From: Eublepharis macularius
Lineage: Eukaryota; Chordata; Lepidosauria; Squamata; Eublepharidae
Reading direction: 5' to 3'
DNA length: 64,000 nt
NCBI RefSeq assembly: GCF_028583425.1
Contig: NC_072799.1
Coordinates: 86,228,217 to 86,292,216, forward strand
Made by a program: the position numbers and the translations under genes. The stretch's first letter is position 1. The number at the start of each line of letters is the position of its first letter. Positions 14,101 through 22,203 of the stretch are shown in pieces. The notes beneath the pieces were generated by a model. It ran no database searches and was not told the origin of the DNA. It worked only from the letters and a program-made list of their open reading frames with translations.

Positions 14101-17100
14101 TACTCTTCCTAATACACTGCCCTAAGACCCTTGGAGGACAGGCAAGTACAAATGTAATAAAAATTATTTCAATCAATCTGAAGCTTCTTCTTTAAAATTA
14201 ATAAATAAAAAAGCAGCAGGCAAGGGCAATGCCCCACCGAAACCACTCCAGTGCATTCAAGGTAAGAGGGAAGGACATATAAAAGCTAAAAATAAACCTT
14301 ACCTACTGTTAGGATTCATTCCCTCATTCATGCATTTAAGAATACCGTTTTTTTAAAAAAAAACTTTATCATGGTGTGCTGTGAAAAAATTTAGTCTAAA
14401 CGTTTTACCTTCCAAAAGCTGAGAACTAACATTTATGAAGTCAATCTTCTTTCGAAGATACCGCTGATTGAGTTTCCAAATACATGAAATGAAAGTGTTC
14501 TTTTCTGCAGTGCTGCTGGCAACCCATTTGTACACTTTGTCAAAATGTAGGTCAAATTCTGGATTTTCCTACAACCAGGCAAGAAACAAGACAATGTTAT
14601 GGAAAACTGTAGAGTATTTTGAATAGTAACAGTATACAAGATGCTGCCCATGTGACATGGAAACAAGATAGTTCCGTCCCAAAAAAGAGAACAAAGATTT
14701 AATAGTTCCATAGAAAAGTCAATGAAAGGCTGGCCATTAGAATTCTTGAATTCTAGACAAGCCCGATCTTGTCAGACCTTGGAAAGGTTGGCTCAATAGG
14801 GTCGGCTCTAGATGGGAAACTGCCAAGGAAGCCAGCAGGCCAAGGCCGCCCCCACCATTTCTGAGGCCAACCATCCCCCTTGCTGCTGCACTCACAATGA
14901 GGGGCAAAGCCCTGCTCAGGCAGGCATGCCCTCGGGCACTCACTTCCAGAGCATCCCTGAGCAAGCCCTGCTGTGCCACTCTCCCAGAGGGAAGGTCAAG
15001 CACTGCCTGCCTGAACAGGCGCGCATTTGGTGCTTGCTCCCTGCTGCCCTGTGTTCCTGGGGAGGGAGCAAAGCACTGCCCGTCTCAGAGGCACTTGCTC
15101 AGCCCTGGTTTCCAGGGCGCCTCTTGCCAACCCTGCAGCCAGCCGGCCTCACTCCCCGGTGCTCCCAGTGAGGGAACAGGGCCCTGCCTGCACAAGCAGG
15201 TGCACCCTACACACCAGTTACCAGAGCGCCTTCCACAAGCCCTGTGGCCAGCGAGCCCTGCCGCTGCCATGCTCCCAAGAGGGAGCAAAGCACTATCTGC
15301 TTAAGCAGGCGCACACAGAGGTGCATGTAACTAGGGTGCCCCCCACCAGCCCCACGGCCAGCAAGCCTCGCTGCTCTGTACTGCTAGGGAGGAAGCAAAC
15401 CCAGCCTGCTGGAGCCGACGCACACTGAGGTGCTTGTTACCAGAGCACCTCCCCCGCCAGCCCCACAACTGGCAAGCCTCACTTGCGCTGCACTGCTAAG
15501 GAGGAAGCAAGGCCCTGCCTGATGTAGCAAGCACACTGAGCCCCCCCACCACCACCTCGTGCTGGCAAACCTTACTGCTCTGTGCTATGAGGAAGGGAGC
15601 AAGGCCCTACCTGCTGAAGCAGGCACCAGCCCCTCGCACCGGCAAGCCTCACTGCTCTGCATTGCCAGGGAGGGATCCCACCTTTCCATCAGGGCCCACT
15701 GCTGCGGTCACTGCATGGGATTCGCTATGCAGAGACAGGCAATGTCAAACCACCTCTCTTGCCTTGAAAACCCAATTGGGTTGCCACACTTCAGCTGTAA
15801 CTTGACAGCACTTTCCACCACAAACAAGCACACTTCTTAAAAGCATCACACAAACTGAAACAGGCTGCTATTCAGAAGAAAAGTTCTAAGTAATGCTTCA
15901 TCATTATCCAGTAGAAAAGTCTTGTTTTGTAAGCAGAAGCAAAGAAAACAACTGTCCAAACTAGCACTGCATAGTCCCTCCAAAAGAGGCTATCTTTTGA
16001 ACTGATTACATATGAAGTGAGTCCCACTACAATCCATGAGAGTTATTTCCCCAGGTAAACATTCACAGGATTGCAACACTGATCTCAAAGCTAAGTGGCA
16101 AATTCAGAACTTCAACAGAATTAAGATTCTGCAACACAGGTGATTACAACTAATACATACTTTGATGGCATCTTTGGCATCAACAACTGCAAGCTCTCGA
16201 AGTGCCCATGCAGTCTGCCTCTTGTAGAAATCTCCTTTATCAGATTTTTTCACCTTTACCACATTGACCTGCACTGGGCGTTCAGTCGTCACTGTAAAGA
16301 ACGTAAGTCATAATTAATCTCCAAAGTCATAATTAACCAACATAAGCAGAGATTGCATTTCTTCCTCCTTAACACAATTGGGAAATCATCATAATCTTTA
16401 AAACAACCTCCCCCAGCTCTCCAACCCTATGAGCTTTACATTTTTATATACGAGACAGACTGACCACAGGCTTCAAATACCACTTCAGGTGTACTATGAT
16501 TTCAGTGAAATGTAGATGGCATCTGTAAGAAGTCTCCATGTAACAAACAGGGCTTGAAAAATTCTGGCCTGTAAAATGTTGGTGTTCAAGGATATGGCAT
16601 TTTCTGCTATCTCTGAATTTGGATGATGATTAAGACTCATAGGTTTTGCAGTCCAGTATTCGCAGTCAATGTATTGCTTTCCTCAACTTTCCATAAATGG
16701 ACAAGAATCTGTTCTACAAGTAATAGAAGTGAAGTATGTACTACGGTTTTGTGTGTTCCTCTAAACCACAACCTACCCATTGACCTTAAATGATGACATT
16801 CCAAACTAGCTTTCACAGGAAGGACTTCTAATTGAAACTATAAAATAAACTACTGTACACAAGTACCCATATACTTTTCCCCATCAAACTAGGGTATTAT
16901 TTTATATTGTGTCATCAATGTAGCTAGAACATGTAGTGTTCCCTGTACCACGTAAAAGGCAGATTCATTCTAAGCTTTAGAAATAACTTCAACTGTTCAA
17001 CAGTCAGAAGAGCCGCAAGAAAGTGCTTGCCCAGGTTTCAAAAACTCATACCTGTAGCACACAAAAAGCAGTTTCTCTTCTTCTTTCCTGCTTTGCAAAC

Positions 17101-17175
17101 ATTAACAATGCTTAATAAGCGTTCATCATTTGGAGTGAAAATATCCCTCTGTAAGGCATGCTTGATTGCAGTCAT
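274..17175 (-). CDS. EXOC1: EXOC1 (exocyst complex component 1, Sec3), N-terminal half, 10 coding exons
   Basis: Spliced minus-strand gene. Coding exons are 17175-17052, 16291-16161, 14568-14409, 12858-12838, 9056-8869, 8458-8231, 7434-7302, 7182-7073, 3894-3745 and 379-274; all have GT donors and AG acceptors and the frame stays open throughout. Together they encode about 450 residues, half of the roughly 894 usual for EXOC1; the rest lies left of the window. Recognisable segments include [20 protein letters not shown] at the start, [49 protein letters not shown] and [10 protein letters not shown]. Family knowledge: EXOC1 is the Sec3 subunit of the octameric exocyst that tethers secretory vesicles to the plasma membrane, and its N-terminal PH-like domain binds PI(4,5)P2 and Rho-type GTPases. 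Here residues 1 to about 138 form that domain, then comes an acidic linker and coiled coil (about 145-330), then the start of the helical core. Nothing suggests a pseudogene. Confidence 0.97.
684..3186. mobile_element. Non-autonomous hAT element, 2.5 kb, with exact 8-bp TSD
   Basis: Flanked by the perfect 8-bp duplication CTGGCAAC (676-683 and 3187-3194). Termini are near-inverted: TAGGGATGTGCGC at the left, TAGGGGTGTGCAC read inward from the right. TAG ends and an 8-bp TSD are hAT hallmarks. No transposase frame remains. The interior holds a (GT)n run at about 2091-2137 and several copies of an ATAGGGAANAATGG motif. It sits in EXOC1 intron 10. Confidence 0.85.
2091..2137. repeat. (GT)n microsatellite
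   Basis: About 18 TG units, then a slightly interrupted tail, inside the hAT element at 684-3186. Confidence 0.95.
3283..3648. repeat. Foldback (long inverted repeat) element, about 365 bp
   Basis: The left arm starts GCTAAAACATACGAGATGAA and the right arm ends with its near-complement. Matching inner landmarks include AGCTGAGTTCTAAAAGACA against TTTTAGAACTCAGCTTCC, and GGGAAATTGACAAAG against CTTTGTCAATTTCCC. Arms are about 160 bp around a short spacer. A MITE-like structure; superfamily not assigned. Confidence 0.75.
3745..3894 (-). CDS. EXOC1: EXOC1 exon 10
   Basis: 150 nt, exactly 50 codons, residues 366-415 ([20 protein letters not shown] to KYEGLTK). Acceptor CTTCTGTCAAG, donor AAAG/GTGAGT. 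Confidence 0.96.
3895..5510. other. EXOC1 intron 9, distal part
   Basis: AT-rich intron with a C/T-rich tract (about 4450-4730) and a short C homopolymer near 4940. No exon or repeat family recognised. Confidence 0.6.
5512..5690 (-). mobile_element. 5S rRNA-derived SINE, minus strand
   Basis: Read on the minus strand it shows the 5S rRNA internal promoter region (AGATCTCAGAAGCCAAGCAG, then TTGGTTAGTAATTGGATGGG and AGACC), followed by the SINE body (GTTGCAGAGGCAGGCAATGG). Confidence 0.8.
5700..7072. other. EXOC1 intron 9, proximal part with SINE tail
   Basis: Mostly unremarkable AT-rich intron. At about 6570-6655 lies the 3' tail of a tRNA-derived SINE on the plus strand (CATTAAGTTGTCCTGAAGGG, then a TATTATTATTA tail). 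Confidence 0.65.
7073..7182 (-). CDS. EXOC1: EXOC1 exon 9
   Basis: 110 nt, residues 329-365 ([20 protein letters not shown] to NNVFVQQ). Acceptor TCTGATTCAAG, donor CAGCAG/GTATCT. The CAG-rich run encodes QQQQ. Confidence 0.95.
7302..7434 (-). CDS. EXOC1: EXOC1 exon 8
   Basis: 133 nt, residues 285-329 ([20 protein letters not shown] to NVALQPG). Acceptor GTTTTCACAG, donor GCCAG/GTAAGA. It leaves in phase 1. Confidence 0.95.
7435..8230. other. EXOC1 intron 7
   Basis: About 800 bp of AT-rich intron. I see no exon and no repeat family in it. Confidence 0.6.
8231..8458 (-). CDS. EXOC1: EXOC1 exon 7
   Basis: 228 nt, residues 209-284, [12 protein letters not shown] to LLSEIEFLV. Strongly heptad-patterned coiled coil ([20 protein letters not shown]). 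Acceptor TGCTTTGTAG, donor CGTT/GTAAGT; phase 0 at both ends. The internal ATG is not the protein start, since the frame is open upstream and continues exon 6. Confidence 0.96.
8869..9056 (-). CDS. EXOC1: EXOC1 exon 6
   Basis: 188 nt, residues 146-208: an acidic linker ([20 protein letters not shown]) followed by the first coiled coil ([18 protein letters not shown]). Acceptor CTCTCTCAAG, donor ATGGG/GTAAGG. Confidence 0.96.
9057..10769. other. EXOC1 intron 5, distal part
   Basis: AT-rich intron with short A/T runs near 9592. No gene or identifiable element recognised; open frames around 10056-10746 are short and featureless. Confidence 0.6.
10778..11624. mobile_element. Non-autonomous hAT element with exact 8-bp TSD, hosting a nested SINE
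   Basis: The perfect duplication CCAATGAC occurs at 10770-10777 and 11625-11632. Ends are TAGGGTTGCCAGG at the left and TAGGGGTCCCAGA read inward from the right. The GC-rich interior carries repeated CGGGCC and GCAGGAGYGCTCCTGCGCTC hairpins. A tRNA-derived SINE (11127-11398) is nested within it. Long open frames here, including a 257-codon minus frame, are GC-content artefacts. Confidence 0.85.
11127..11398 (+). mobile_element. tRNA-derived SINE (Sauria-type), near full length
   Basis: Head AGCCAGTTTGGTGTAGTGGT with box A-like sequence, box B-like GGGTTTGATTCCCC, the body motif TCAGCCCCACCCACCTCACA, and tail GTGGTATATAAATCGAATGT running into (GATGAT/AATAAT)n. This is a lizard-type tRNA SINE. 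Confidence 0.85.
11633..12837. other. EXOC1 intron 5, proximal part
   Basis: AT-rich intron, nothing recognised before the microexon at 12838-12858. Confidence 0.6.
12838..12858 (-). CDS. EXOC1: EXOC1 microexon 5 (21 nt)
   Basis: A 21-nt exon encoding ELPKVAE between LLE and ESVPSGEN. Acceptor AAACTCTCCAG with an upstream pyrimidine-rich tract, donor GAAG/GTGCGT. Phase 1 on both sides, so inclusion or skipping keeps the frame. The peptide matches the LPKVAE segment I recall from vertebrate EXOC1 at this position. Confidence 0.9.
12859..13955. other. EXOC1 intron 4, distal part
   Basis: AT-rich intron without a recognised exon or repeat. Confidence 0.6.
13960..14175 (+). mobile_element. Degenerate tRNA-derived SINE
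   Basis: Landmarks shared with other copies in the window: CCCTGGGCCAGCCATTATCT, GGATAAAGTGGAAAA and a TAATAAAAATT tail. Diverged. Confidence 0.5.
14409..14568 (-). CDS. EXOC1: EXOC1 exon 4
   Basis: 160 nt, residues 86-138, from ENPEFDLHF to VSSQLLE, completing the PH-like domain. Acceptor TGGTTGTAG, donor GGAAG/GTAAAA. The exon ends in phase 1. Confidence 0.96.
14750..15835 (+). mobile_element. 5S rRNA-derived SINE split by a GC-rich minisatellite
   Basis: The 5' portion (GCCCGATCTTGTCAGACCTT to GATGGGAAACTGCCAAGGAA) is at about 14755-14830. The matching 3' portion (ATGCAGAGACAGGCAATGTC, then CTTGCCTTGAAAACCCAATT and GTAACTTGACAGCAC) resumes at about 15727. Between them lies the tandem array described separately. 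In other 5S SINE copies here these two parts are nearly adjacent. Confidence 0.7.
14830..15700. repeat. GC-rich minisatellite, about 85-110-bp period
   Basis: Successive imperfect copies of a unit containing GAGGGAGCAAAGCACTGCC, a CAGGCGCACA-like motif, GCTTGTTACCAGAGCGCC, then CCAGCCCCACGGCCAGCAAG and CCTCACTGCTCTGCACTGC. The AAGC(A/C)CTGCCTG motif recurs every roughly 85-110 bp from about 14900 to 15640. The overlapping long open frames come from this GC-rich repetition. Confidence 0.75.
16104..17051. other. EXOC1 exon 3 flank and intron 2
   Basis: Apart from exon 3 (16161-16291) this is AT-rich intron with no recognised repeat. Confidence 0.55.
16161..16291 (-). CDS. EXOC1: EXOC1 exon 3
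   Basis: 131 nt, residues 42-85 ([20 protein letters not shown] to DAKDAIK). Acceptor CTTTACAG, donor AAA/GTATGT. It enters in phase 1 and leaves in phase 0. The basic KVKKSDKG stretch lies in the PH-like, phosphoinositide-binding domain. The exon has the same length and phases as EXOC1L exon 2. Confidence 0.96.
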
Positions 17176-17232
17176 TTTCTCAGATAATGCTCAGATCGCT
17201 GCAGCTGAGTATGTTCTGCTTGTTTAATTCAT
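17052..17232 (-). CDS. EXOC1: EXOC1 exon 2 (first coding exon)
   Basis: The start codon is at 17175-17173 and the coding part is 124 nt (residues 1-41, ending in phase 1 after LCAT). The donor is ACAG/GTATGAG. The likely acceptor is TTGTTTTGTAG, putting the 5' edge at 17232 with about 57 nt of 5' UTR. The first base of that UTR begins an ATG followed two codons later by a stop, a tiny upstream ORF. The ATG at 17175 is chosen because it matches the known EXOC1 start [11 protein letters not shown]. Confidence 0.93.
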
Positions 17233-17457
17233 CTACAAAACAATCTAGCCTCCTAGTAATCAAAGAAAGAACTGCCCAGATGTATGTACGCTTGAAGTTC
17301 AAAACTAAACGCCACAACTTGTAATTACTCTGAAACACAAAAGCATAAAACTCTTAACATTAAGTACAACTGAACAGTTGAATGAATACTAAATTTTTAG
17401 AGAAATACTAGTCATTCATACTTTTTTTTCTCAGAGGCATAATACATGGGGAAATAC

Positions 17458-17675
17458 TGGGAAGGAGCCCTGGCTCAGCAGTAGTGTCTCTGCTTGGCAT
17501 GCAAAAGGAACCAGAGGTTAAGTCCCTGGCATCTTCAGTAAAAAAGGATTTAAGAGTAGGTGGTGTAAAAGACTTCTGCCTCAGATCTTAGAAAGCCACT
17601 GTTCGTCTGAGTAGACAATACTGACTTTAGTAGAGCAAGGGTCTAATTTAGTATAAGACAGCTTCATCTGTTCAA
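17458..17675 (+). mobile_element. tRNA-derived SINE, second type
   Basis: Begins GAGCCCTGGCTCAGCAGTAG (box A-like), then TCTGCTTGGCATGCAAAAGG and box B-like AGAGGTTAAGTCCC. The body is GAGTAGACAATACTGACTTT and ends GTATAAGACAGCTTCATCTG. The head resembles tRNA-Ala. Confidence 0.75.
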
Positions 17676-17864
17676 ATACCAGTTTCACACACCCAGTGTA
17701 GTACTGCAGAGAGGCCTCTTACACATATTAAGAAGGCAGAGACAGACAGTTTTTTCACTCAATCTAACCCAACTCCCCTCTTTACTATAGCCACATATAG
17801 CTTCCAAGATTCCCAGTATAGACTTTTTGTTTATCAACTTAACCTCCCTTTTTAACCAATGGAA

Positions 17865-18130
17865 AAACTGATTAGATGCAACCCAGAGGTTACTGCCTCT
17901 GAACGTGGAGGTTTTCTTTAGTCATCTTGAACAGTACCCACTGATGTTCCTGTCCTCCATGAATCTGCCTAATCCTCTTGAAAAGCCAAATATACCAGCA
18001 GCCATCACCACATCCACTGTCAGTGAATTCCACAATTTAACAATTCCTCAAGTAAAGAAATGATTTCATTTTGTTCACCCTTAATCTACTGCCTATCAAC
18101 TTCACTGTATGTCATCAAGTTCTAGTATTA
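17865..18130 (-). mobile_element. CR1/L3-like LINE 3' fragment
   Basis: The sequence around GTGAATTCCACAATTTAACA and the following CTGTATGTCATCAAGTTCTA resembles CR1-group 3' ends read on the minus strand. Diverged, with no intact frame. Confidence 0.45.
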
Positions 18131-18153
18131 CAGGAGAAAAGAGCAAGACAGAG

Positions 18154-18372
18154 TCAGTTTGGAGTGGTGGTTAGGAGCAGCGAGACTAATCTGGAGAACA
18201 GGGTTTGATTCCCCACTCCTCCACTTGAAGGTCAGTCACAGCTCTCTCAGCCCCACCCACCTCACAAGGTGATTGTTGCAGGGATAATAACACACTTTGT
18301 AAGTTGCTCTGAGTGGGTGTTAAGTTGTCCTGAAGGGTGGTATATAAATTGAATGTTGTTATTATTGTCATT
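18154..18372 (+). mobile_element. tRNA-derived SINE (Sauria-type)
   Basis: AGTCAGTTTGGAGTGGTGGT head, GGGTTTGATTCCCCACTCCT, CTCAGCCCCACCCACCTCAC and the GGTGGTATATAAATTGAATG tail with (TTATTATTG)n. Followed at about 18370-18465 by a single arm of the foldback family and at 18795-18910 by a minus-strand SINE tail. Confidence 0.8.
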
Positions 18373-18935
18373 ATTGTTAATGAGAGTCCAGTAGCACCTC
18401 TCAGACCAACAGAATTTGTGTTAGGATATGAGTTTTTGTGAGTCACAGCTCACTTCTACAGATAAGATTAAAGGAGACAGAGAAAAGGTTCTCTGTATCC
18501 ACTTTCTCCATCCCATGCCTATTTCCATAAACCTTAATAACCCTCCCCACCAGTCACCTTTTTCTCCTGTGAGGATGAATTGAGAATGGGAAAACCACAC
18601 ATGGAAGGGAAGAATAAGAAGGTACTCAACAGGTAGAGAAATACTGAATTTCATGGGGGTCTGCTCTCAAGCGAATATGAATAGGCTTGAGCCATCCAAA
18701 AGAGATTGCTCAGAAACTAAAATGAAACAAAACTCTTAGTAGCACTTGACAAACTAACAACATTTATTTCAATAAGAGAAAACATACGGGAACTCTTTTA
18801 TTTAACATTCAATTTACATACCAACCGTTCAGGACAATTTAACACCCACTCAGAGCAGTTTACAAAGTATGTTGTTATTATTAACCCCACAACAATCACT
18901 TATGGGAAAGACTGAGGGTAGGAGGGGAGTTAATT

Positions 18936-19151
18936 AGGGTTGCCAACTCATGTTTGTGAAACACCTGGAGATCTGGGGCCGGAGCCTGGAGAGGGTGGGG
19001 TCTCAGGAGGGGAGAGATCTCAGCGGGGTATAAGGCCAGAGCGTCTCCCCTCCAAAGCAGCCCTTTTCTTCAGGGGAGCTGATCGCTGTGCCCTGGAAAT
19101 CTGTTGTCATTCCGAGCGCTCTCCAGCCCCGCCCCCGAGATTGGCAGTCCC
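18936..19151 (+). mobile_element. GTTGCCA-type MITE abutting the EXOC1 promoter
   Basis: Starts AGGGTTGCCAACTC and ends near TTGGCAGTCCC. It shares CCTGGAGA, GGGGTATAAGGCC and CTCCCCTCCAAAGCAGCC with the other copies in the window. Confidence 0.75.
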
Positions 19152-19500
19152 AATACAAACGAGGGGGAGGGGAACAGGTAGAAAGGCGAGGCGTGAATCC
19201 CGTCGCGCTTCTGCCTCAAGGGGACCGTCGCCGTCAAGACCCCCGAACCTCCAGCCCGCACCGCTCGCCGCTACTCGCCACAAACCTGAAGCCGGAGCCA
19301 AGACCCTTCCCGAGCCGCTCCTCCTCAGCTGCCGCCCACGGCCGAGCTCTCCAGCACTTCCTGCTTCCGTTCACGTGACAAAACCGGACCGAGATGGAAC
19401 GTGCACATGCGCCGTAGAGGCTGAACCGGTCACGGGTGGCGAAAGGGACAGAAAAGCGTCGACACGGAGAGCGCGCCCTCTAGAGGCCGGGAGGGGAATT
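19152..19500 (-). promoter_or_regulatory. EXOC1: CpG-rich promoter region and probable 5' UTR exon 1 of EXOC1
   Basis: GC- and CpG-rich stretch upstream of the first coding exon, with no TATA box. It holds a palindromic E-box TCACGTGA at 19371-19378 (the USF/TFE-type site) beside two ETS-like cores, CACTTCCTG (19355-19363) and GCTTCCG (19363-19369). On the minus strand a possible donor CTTCAG/GTTTGT at 19286 would end a non-coding exon 1 starting just downstream of these sites. The long plus-strand open frame here is a by-product of GC content. Exact start sites are inferred. Confidence 0.65.
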
Positions 19501-19639
19501 TTCTTGCGCGTTGGCGCTTCCTCGCAGCGTGGGAAGGAACCCTGTGGAGATGTATTGGCATTTCGTGGTTATGAATCCCGAGCAATAATCTGTTTTGCTC
19601 CCAGCCTCTTGGTTCTCTGCTTAGAGCTGCTGTAGAAGG

Positions 19640-20040
19640 CTTTTCTTTGCCAGGTGTCCTGACCTGGATAGCCCAAGTTCTGCCATGGAAGCTTACTGGG
19701 TGACCTTGGGCCAGCCTAACTAGGGTTGCAGCTCCAGGTTAGGAAATTTCTGGAGATTTTGAGGGTGGAACTTGGAGTGGGGAGGGGGTTGGGAAGAGGA
19801 AGGACCTCAGCAGGGTATAATCCCAAAGACTTCACCCTACAAAGCAGACATTTTCTCCAGTGGAGATCAGTTGTAATTCCTGGAGCTCTCCAACCACTAC
19901 CTGGAGGCTGGCAACCCTGCCTACCTGCCAGGGTTGTTGTTGTAAGGATAAAATGGTGGAGGGGAGATTGATGCTGTAAGCCACTTTGAGTTGCCATGGG
20001 GGAGAAAAGCAGGGTATAAATATTTAACATAAATAAACAC
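19640..20040 (+). mobile_element. tRNA-derived SINE interrupted by a MITE
   Basis: The left part ends ACCTTGGGCCAGCCTAACT. The right part resumes GCCTACCTGCCAGGGTTGTT and runs through GTAAGCCACTTTGAGTTGCC to GGTATAAATATTTAACATAA. The MITE at 19727-19918 splits it. Confidence 0.7.
19727..19918 (+). mobile_element. GTTGCCA-type MITE (hAT-like), 8-bp imperfect TSD
   Basis: Ends are AGGGTTGCAGC and GCTGGCAACCCT, an imperfect terminal inverted repeat. Flanks are GCCTAACT and GCCTACCT, an 8-bp TSD with one mismatch. The body has TTCTGGAGATTTTGAGGG, GGGTATAATCCCA and CTCCAGTGGAGATCAGTTGT. TSD length and ends suggest hAT. Confidence 0.75.
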
Positions 20041-20061
20041 CTTCTATGTAACTACCTGCCC

Positions 20062-20268
20062 TGTCCTGCCCTGCCCTGGATAGCCCAGGTGAGTCTGATC
20101 TCATCAGATTTCAGAAGCTAAGCAGGGTCAGCCTTGGTTAGTAATTGGATGGGAGACCTCCAAGGAAGACGGGTTGCAGAGGCAGGTAATGGTAAACCAT
20201 CTCCCTGCTAGGTGTTGCCATAAATCAGCTATGACTTGAGGGCATTCTCTGCTGCTTTCTTTACCAGG
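20062..20268 (+). mobile_element. 5S rRNA-derived SINE
   Basis: CCTGGATAGCCCAGGTGAG leader, then the 5S-like GATTTCAGAAGCTAAGCAGG and TTGGTTAGTAATTGGATGGG AGACC, then GTTGCAGAGGCAGGTAATGG and TATGACTTGAGGGCATTCTC. Near full length. Confidence 0.88.
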
Positions 20269-20449
20269 TGCATGACAGAAATAAATCAGTGCAGCTTTCC
20301 CCATCACAGTCAAGAAGAGCTCCAGCTGCAGATTTTGGTCTGTTCCCCTATAGAGAGGAGAAAGGTGGCATCCGTCTTCATAAGCATGAATTGAAAGGAT
20401 ATTCCCACCTCGACTAAGAAAGTGACTGTAAATGAAGCTGCTCTTAGCA

Positions 20450-20695
20450 GGACAGAATCCATGGGAGTTTATTGCAGCACCAGCTTTTGTGAGTCAGGGG
20501 CTAGCTCACTTCATCAGATGCAATGAAGTGTACATCTCTGGGAGATACATATATATATTTCCTATGGTTGGACATTCCATGTATCTGATGAACTGGATTC
20601 TGACTCACAAAAGCTCATGCTGGAATAAATTGTGTTAGTCGTATAAGGTGCTACTGGACTCCTGTTTTCTTTTGTTGCTACAGGCTTACATGGCT
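20450..20695. repeat. Foldback repeat family, subtype 2 (GTGAG stem), both arms
   Basis: The left arm on the minus strand reads CTGATGA, GTGAG...CTCAC, then AAAA. The right arm has GACTCACAAAAGCTCATGCT and AAGGTGCTACTGGACTC. See the finding on this family. Confidence 0.75.
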
Positions 20696-20878
20696 ACCCG
20701 TCAGGAACTAGAATGCACTAAGGAACCTCTGTACCAGTATGTATTATCGTATCCCACTTCTCCAAGCAGAGATAAGTTCCAGCAGCTAGCACTTAGGTTG
20801 GTTCGCTTGGAAGAAGGAGAGTTGTGGAGTGGTTGTAGGACTGGCTTCATTTTACAAATTAGAGATAAAGCACAGGTA

Positions 20879-21075
20879 GAGTTGCCAACAGCACCTTAGG
20901 AAATTCCTGGATTGGGGGTGGTGCCAGGGGATGGTGGTCTTTGGAAAGAAGAGGGAGCTTCCTGGGCATGGAATGTAAAGGTGTCTCCCTTCCAAAGCTG
21001 CCACTCCAGAGGTACACATCTATGTAGTCTGGAGACCAGTTGTATTTCTGGAAGATCTCCAGGTGTCACTAAGCA
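20879..21075 (+). mobile_element. GTTGCCA-type MITE, diverged
   Basis: AGAGTTGCCAACAGCACC start, GGAAATTCCTGGATTGGGGG, GTCTCCCTTCCAAAGCTGCC and GGAGACCAGTTGTATTTCTG. The right end has decayed. Confidence 0.6.
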
Positions 21076-21293
21076 CAGATGGAGGCACAAAGGTAACAGA
21101 GCAACAGATTCACTACCTCAAATCAGATCCGCAGAGAGAGAGAGACATCTTGAATCCTAAGATGCTGTAGCCGATTTCACAACGGTTGAGTGTGTAGGAC
21201 AGGACCACTCAGTTTTCCAGTTAGGCTTCCAGTGGGCAATATTCTGGGGCAACCTGAGAAAGTGCACACTGAGTGCACTTCCAATGGGATACA

Positions 21294-21321
21294 ATGACAT
21301 CACTTCCGGAAGTGATGTCAT
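21294..21321. promoter_or_regulatory. 28-bp perfect palindrome with ETS/CRE-like half-sites
   Basis: ATGACATCACTTCC followed immediately by its exact complement GGAAGTGATGTCAT. Each half contains CACTTCCGG (ETS-like) next to TGACATCA (CRE-like). Regulatory activity is only a possibility; the hAT element at 28.2-29.8 kb carries similar CACTTCCGGTGATGTCA-like sequence, so this may be a repeat remnant. Confidence 0.5.
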
Positions 21322-21439
21322 CGGGCCAATTTGGCTCCAAATGGGCTGAATTAGCCCCACGCAAAGCAATGGCTGAATAATCCAGTTACAGAAAATTGGT
21401 GTACCAACATGGTAGAATTGGCTTCTAAGGACAGTTTAA

Positions 21440-22198
21440 CCTTTAAGTTACTCTCTCCGACATCTTCTTCAAAATAGCTAACTAGAGTTTGTGATCAGGG
21501 TGTGATCCCTGACTCACTGACATGGTTCCACTGAAATCAGTGGATTTTATTTCTTATAAACTGAGGTAGGGTCTGTCCTATGCATCACCAGTTTCCATTT
21601 CGTAGTTTTAACTTTGCAACTTGTGTAATAATAATACTCCCCCCTCCCCACAGTGGGGTCACACCATCCTTTAACCATGGGAGGATGGGAAGAAGGATCT
21701 TTCAAATCACAGTCTCTGACTTCCAGAAAGCGCACCCAACCCACATTCTTACAAATCCTATGCAGGTCTACTCAGAAGAAAGTCATTTTATTCAGTGGGC
21801 TTACTCTCAGGAAAATGTTCTTAGGATCACTGTCAGATACACCTCCAGCATATCTGCCATGTGTTACGCATTTCTTGCTGCAGTGTGTAGTGTACCTCTG
21901 AGAACATGCAGAGGGGACCTGTTTTACTGACTGGTTGCTAGCTGCTTATCTTGCAGGTGTTTTGGTTACCATTTCCTGGCTGGCTTGTGAATGTGGCCTT
22001 GAAATTCCAGCTGAGACCGCATCCTCCTAAGAGACTGAGCAGAACTCATCCTTTCCCTCCTCCCTTCTCTCCTGGCTCCATGACCCAGCGCACCAAAATC
22101 CTAATGGTCTTTCTTTCCCATTGGGGGCGGGGAGTTTGTCTTATAATTAACTTAGCTTTGCTACCTTGTGAGCTGTTAAATTGACTAAATAAGCGGCT
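21440..22198. other. Intergenic, nothing recognised
   Basis: Between EXOC1 and EXOC1L; no conserved frame or repeat family recognised. Confidence 0.5.
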
Positions 22199-22203
22199 CT
22201 GGC

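Noticed and set aside
18940..19635. 231-codon plus-strand open frame across the EXOC1 promoter
   Set aside because: GC-rich, starts in a MITE, has no recognisable domain and runs antisense through the CpG promoter; stop codons are rare there by composition.
20100..20160. A 5S rRNA gene (and similar stretches at 5600, 48900, 49770 and 60880)
   Set aside because: Only part of 5S is present, diverged, always fused to the same SINE body.
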